A DNA stretch of 64,000 nucleotides, taken from the NCBI GenBank assembly GCA_017482005.1, contig JAFUOI010000003.1, positions 124,001-188,000 of the forward strand. Reading direction: 5' to 3'. The first letter of the stretch is position 1. Each line of letters starts with the position of its first letter. The notes beneath the pieces were generated by a model. It did no database searches. It was given only the letters and a program-made list of their open reading frames with translations, and was not told the DNA's origin. Source of the DNA: Lachnospiraceae bacterium. Lineage in GTDB: Bacteria; Bacillota_A; Clostridia; Lachnospirales; Lachnospiraceae. The translations under genes and the position numbers were made by a program. Shown here piece by piece: positions 61,002-64,000 of this stretch.

Positions 61002-63371
61002 ATGAAATGTTTAGTGTTGGCCGGGGGCAGCGGAGATGCCCTCTGGCCGTTATCGAGACGGAATTATCCGAAACAGTTTATTCATATAAACAAAGGCAGA
61101 TCGCTGTTCCAGGAGGCAATAGCACGCAATCTGCCTTTTTGTGATGAATACTATATTGTGACCAACTATAAATACGAAAATATTGTAAAAGGCCAATTGC
61201 AGACATTTCAGGGGCTGAACTATCACTTGTTTCTGGAAGAGACAGGGCGTCAGACAGCGCCTGCAGTGATGATAGCATGTCTTTGCATGAGTCCGGAGGA
61301 GCAGGTGCTTGTCGTGTCGACGGATCACCGGATTTCCGGCGGAGATTACAATGGTACAATTGTCCGGGCGTCACAGCTTTTGGACGAGGAGCGTATCGTT
61401 GCCATCGGATGCAAAGGGCAGGAGACTTTTGGACACAATTATTTCGATGTCTACGATGACGGACAGGTAGATTATATGTCTGTGTCCGTCAAAGAAGAGG
61501 GTACTTGTGAAACGTATATGGGAAATTCGCTTCCGGACCGTGGGGTGAAACGTTTGCTGGACAGCGGAATCTTTCTTGTATATGCAGGAACCTTCTTAAA
61601 AGCGGTGCGGCAGAATCGTCCGAAGCTTTATGAAGCTTGTTGTTACGGCAAAAACCGCATGCGCATGGAAGGCAACAGTGCAGTTCTGACGAAGGAGTGG
61701 CTTGAGACGATACCTTCGGTCAGCGTTGGTGAAGCAGTGTATCAAAAATGGTCACAGTGCGGAAAGCTCTGCGTGATTCAGGGAGAGTTTGGGTGGTCAC
61801 GTCTGCTCAGTCTTGAAACACTGTCTGAGACGGTGTATGAAAACCAACAGGGGACAGACATCTGTCATCGGTGTGACAATGTTTCTGTCATCAATGAGGC
61901 GAAGGAAAAACTCATTGTGGCAAATGACCTGAAAGATATATTGATTGTTAATACAAAGGATGCCACATATATTACAGGAAAGGGCAGCAGTGCCCAAATT
62001 AAGGAGATTCTTTCCCGTGATGAAGAGTTTTCGGCGCAGCAGAAAGCGGCCTTTGATGAGGGGGATATTTATTATACAACATGGGGATGTAAGGAGACGC
62101 TCAGCAGAAGCGAAGGCTATCTTGTGAAGAAACTGACGATTTACCCGGGACAGTCCCTTTCATTGCATAAACATGAGAAGCGCAGTGAGCACTGGTCGAT
62201 TGTCAGTGGTACGGCAAAGATTAGTCTGGACGGTAAGGAGAGAGATTACCATCGCAATGAAAGCATTTTTGTTCCGATGGGAATGTTCCATCGTATCTCA
62301 AACGAGACGACAAAAGATCTGGTTGTAATCGAGGTGAGTATCGGTGAAAGCGTGGGAAGTATGACGGAAGATATGGTGCATGCACCTGGCGAGACAGAAA
62401 CAGCAGACACTGATTTTGTAAAGCTTACGCCGGTCTGCAAAGAGTTTTTGTGGGGCGGTAAACGTTTGGCTGAGCTGTACGGTTTTGGCGGACAGGGAGA
62501 AGTGATAGCAGAAAGCTGGGAGCTTTCCGCTCATCCGGCCGGTGTCAGCACGGTTTGCGGCGGCAAATTTGACGGAATGCCTTTTGATAAATATTTGGAA
62601 CAGATAGGAAAGGATGCTTTGGGATGGAAATGTCAGCCTTATGAGCGTTTTCCGATGCTTGTGAAATTTATCGATGCGACGGAGAAACTTTCCATTCAGG
62701 TACATCCGGATGATGCTTATGCAATGCCTCATGAAAATGATTACGGAAAAAATGAAATGTGGTATATTCTTGATGCAAAAGAGGGAGCATTTGTGTACCT
62801 TGGATTTGAAAGAGATACGACACGCGAAGAGGTGGAGCAGAGGATAAAAGACGGTACTCTTGCGGAAATTCTGCACAAAGTTCCGGTTCGAAAGGGGGAT
62901 TCCGTGTTTGTGCCTGCCGGTCAGATTCACGCCATCGGAGAAGGTGTTTTGATTCTAGAAGTGCAGCAGAGCTCCAATGCAACCTATCGTCTCTATGACT
63001 ACAATAGGATTGATAAGAACGGCCGGCTCCGCGAGCTGCATCTTGATAAGGCATTTGCTAATATCAGTTTTAAGGCAAGTGACGAAAAAGGAAGGCCGAT
63101 GGGCATATGGCAGGAAGAAAAAGGATATCGTAAGCAGCTTCTGCAGCAGTGCAAGTATTTTTCCGTGTGGTCTTATGAGGTGGAAGAGCAGGCGGAGTTT
63201 GTAATGGATGACTCCACGTTCTGGTCTGTGGTTATTTTGTCCGGTGCCGGCGAATTGAGTGCCGGTAGCACAAAAGCGAAATTTGCCAAAGGTGATAGTT
63301 TCTTTTTGCCGGCAGGACGCAAAGTGGTAAGGATGACAGGGGAATGTCATTTTGTGCTCAGCCATGTATAG
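61002..63371 (+). CDS. Three-domain protein: ManC-like nucleotidyltransferase (degenerate), cupin, type I phosphomannose isomerase
   Basis: A 789-residue fusion. Residues 1-330 are ManC-like, but the signature reads LAGGSGDALWPLSRRNYPKQ: the usual Thr-Arg after GSG is Asp-Ala (12-13), which should abolish guanylyl transfer. Residues about 365-460 are a type II PMI cupin (YPGQSLSLHKHEKRSEHW, VPMGMFHRI). Residues about 470-789 are a ManA-type isomerase with KLSIQVHPDDAYA, GKNEMWYIL and VPAGQIHAIGEGVLILEVQ, the zinc ligands present. The protein probably supplies mannose-6-phosphate, while the short ManC at 10334 makes GDP-mannose. AAAGGAG decides start 61002 over TTG 60996. No phosphomannomutase is in the window. 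Confidence 0.85.
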   Translation: MKCLVLAGGSGDALWPLSRRNYPKQFIHINKGRSLFQEAIARNLPFCDEYYIVTNYKYENIVKGQLQTFQGLNYHLFLEETGRQTAPAVMIACLCMSPEEQVLVVSTDHRISGGDYNGTIVRASQLLDEERIVAIGCKGQETFGHNYFDVYDDGQVDYMSVSVKEEGTCETYMGNSLPDRGVKRLLDSGIFLVYAGTFLKAVRQNRPKLYEACCYGKNRMRMEGNSAVLTKEWLETIPSVSVGEAVYQKWSQCGKLCVIQGEFGWSRLLSLETLSETVYENQQGTDICHRCDNVSVINEAKEKLIVANDLKDILIVNTKDATYITGKGSSAQIKEILSRDEEFSAQQKAAFDEGDIYYTTWGCKETLSRSEGYLVKKLTIYPGQSLSLHKHEKRSEHWSIVSGTAKISLDGKERDYHRNESIFVPMGMFHRISNETTKDLVVIEVSIGESVGSMTEDMVHAPGETETADTDFVKLTPVCKEFLWGGKRLAELYGFGGQGEVIAESWELSAHPAGVSTVCGGKFDGMPFDKYLEQIGKDALGWKCQPYERFPMLVKFIDATEKLSIQVHPDDAYAMPHENDYGKNEMWYILDAKEGAFVYLGFERDTTREEVEQRIKDGTLAEILHKVPVRKGDSVFVPAGQIHAIGEGVLILEVQQSSNATYRLYDYNRIDKNGRLRELHLDKAFANISFKASDEKGRPMGIWQEEKGYRKQLLQQCKYFSVWSYEVEEQAEFVMDDSTFWSVVILSGAGELSAGSTKAKFAKGDSFFLPAGRKVVRMTGECHFVLSHV

Positions 63372-63388
63372 GCGATAGTTGTGTTTTG

Positions 63389-63415
63389 GTATATGGGAGG
63401 CCTATTGCCATATAC
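63389..63415. other. Dyad GTATATGG/CCATATAC
   Basis: Eight-base perfect arms around an 11-base loop, 17 bp after the stop of the ManC/PMI gene. No T-run follows, so an operator is as likely as a terminator. Confidence 0.4.
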
Positions 63416-63421
63416 TGCACA

Positions 63422-63450
63422 TTGCATTTTCGGATAAAATGATGTAAACT
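63422..63450 (+). promoter_or_regulatory. Candidate promoter of the secreted-protein gene
   Basis: TTGCAT (63422-63427), 17 bases, TAAACT (63445-63450), about 50 bp before the start codon. Confidence 0.4.
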
Positions 63451-63499
63451 GTACAAGGTTACATAAAATGGAACAAACGATAATAGGAGTGAATGACGA

Positions 63500-64000
63500 A
63501 TGCATTTGAATCATAAGAAATACGGATGGAAAAGAGGAATCGCGGCGCTTAGTGCGATTATGATGTTGCTGCAGACACCGCTGGGATATCTGCCGGTTAT
63601 GGCCAATGTGACGGAGACTGTGTCACAAAATGATATCAGCATGACCGGTGATGAAGTGTCGTCAAACACGGTGCAGACACCGGAAGCGACGGAGACACAG
63701 CAGGAGGATGTGGCTGAGGATGAACAGGTGCAGTCCGGAAATCTTTTGCTGAATTATGCATATATTGAGCAGGCACAGTTGGACGTGGCCAAGGAGCAGA
63801 ATATTATGATTTCTGTCGGAGAAGGCGAGATTGCATGGCAGCAGGCAGTGCTTACATTGGAAAATACATCGACAGGCGAAGAGAAAGAAATCCCGGTACA
63901 TAAAATGGTAGATAATCTGCTTCATTTTTCTGTTGATACGCAAGGGTTTGAAGCCGGTGTGTACCGGGTAGCAAAGCTTTCTTATTCCTATATTGAGGAA
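63500..64000 (+). CDS. Secreted protein, N-terminal part (runs off the window)
   Basis: The frame is open from ATG 63500 to the window end (167 residues visible). AGGAG lies ten bases upstream. A Lys/Arg-rich start (MHLNHKKYGWKRG) and a hydrophobic run (IAALSAIMMLLQTPLGYL) form a signal peptide, cut probably after PVMA. The mature part starts with a Ser/Thr/Glu-rich linker (VSQNDISMTGDEVSSNTVQ). A beta-rich region follows (NIMISVGEGEIAWQQAVLTL, YRVAKLSYSYIEE) with an Ig-like look. Large surface proteins of Lachnospiraceae begin this way. Function cannot be read from the visible part. Confidence 0.8.
   Translation, partial: MHLNHKKYGWKRGIAALSAIMMLLQTPLGYLPVMANVTETVSQNDISMTGDEVSSNTVQTPEATETQQEDVAEDEQVQSGNLLLNYAYIEQAQLDVAKEQNIMISVGEGEIAWQQAVLTLENTSTGEEKEIPVHKMVDNLLHFSVDTQGFEAGVYRVAKLSYSYIEE

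Noticed and set aside
1..64000. tRNA, rRNA or known riboswitches
   Set aside because: No cloverleaf, rRNA segment or recognisable riboswitch core was seen in any gap.

Overview
The window looks like part of a low-to-moderate GC Clostridia chromosome, most likely Lachnospiraceae. Shine-Dalgarno sites are strong, a Spo0A-type DNA-binding protein has 0A-box-like sequences upstream, and sugar genes typical of gut Firmicutes fill the window. The genus cannot be settled from sequence alone. Most of the window is a very large capsule/exopolysaccharide (EPS) locus of about 45 genes, interrupted near its right third by a compact defence-like island.

Layout. 1-7337: a truncated membrane protein, a sialyltransferase-like gene, a flippase, then fdtB-fdtA-type amino-sugar genes with a polyprenyl-type glycosyltransferase. 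7338-10333: repeat-rich DNA around an orphan PD-(D/E)XK-like nuclease, plus a divergent PAP2-family gene. 10334-11946: manC and a standalone Spo0A C-terminal-domain regulator. 12072-33839: one long same-strand gene series for polysaccharide assembly: neuB, initiating phosphoglycosyltransferase, Wzz-like protein, two GT4s, radical SAM, pyruvyltransferase, FrhB-like, GT2, Wzy-like polymerase, sialyltransferase-like, CMP-sugar synthase, aldolase, sugar kinase, flippase, unknown membrane protein, two acyltransferases. 33897-39434 is a minus-strand block (AlgX-like, MBOAT, giant membrane protein). 39586-44047 holds a GT39-like enzyme, a GHMP-kinase/nucleotidyltransferase fusion and a GT2. 44102-52386 is the island: Ntox44-like secreted protein, DUF4238, XRE regulator, NACHT NTPase, two Rossmannoid (TIR/NDT-like) proteins and a tyrosine recombinase. 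52584-57917 is a GtrB/GtrII/GT39 decoration module plus fcl. 58876-64000 carries an AraC regulator, gmd, a three-domain ManC/PMI protein and the start of a secreted protein.

How it fits together. ManC, Gmd and Fcl give GDP-mannose and GDP-fucose. FdtA/FdtB give a dTDP-3-amino-3,6-dideoxyhexose. NeuB, a cytidylyltransferase and two sialyltransferase-fold enzymes point to CMP-activated ulosonic acids. An aldolase and a KdgK-like kinase beside the cytidylyltransferase suggest an unusual one. Repeat units are started by the WbaP-like enzyme, flipped by Wzx-type proteins, polymerised by the Wzy-like protein and decorated by pyruvyl, acyl and Gtr-type enzymes.

Most notable: (1) a 95-bp near-perfect inverted repeat (49398-49492 and 51376-51470) brackets two convergent defence-like genes beside a tyrosine recombinase whose last codons lie inside one repeat, so this looks like an invertible cassette; (2) a palindrome with core CTTACATATATGTAAG, or a degenerate form, precedes each of the three main plus-strand island genes; (3) a dispersed TTGGGTnYATGY element, in both orientations, fills four gaps and flanks the orphan nuclease on both sides; (4) gaps around the EPS genes carry unrelated 27-38 bp minisatellites.
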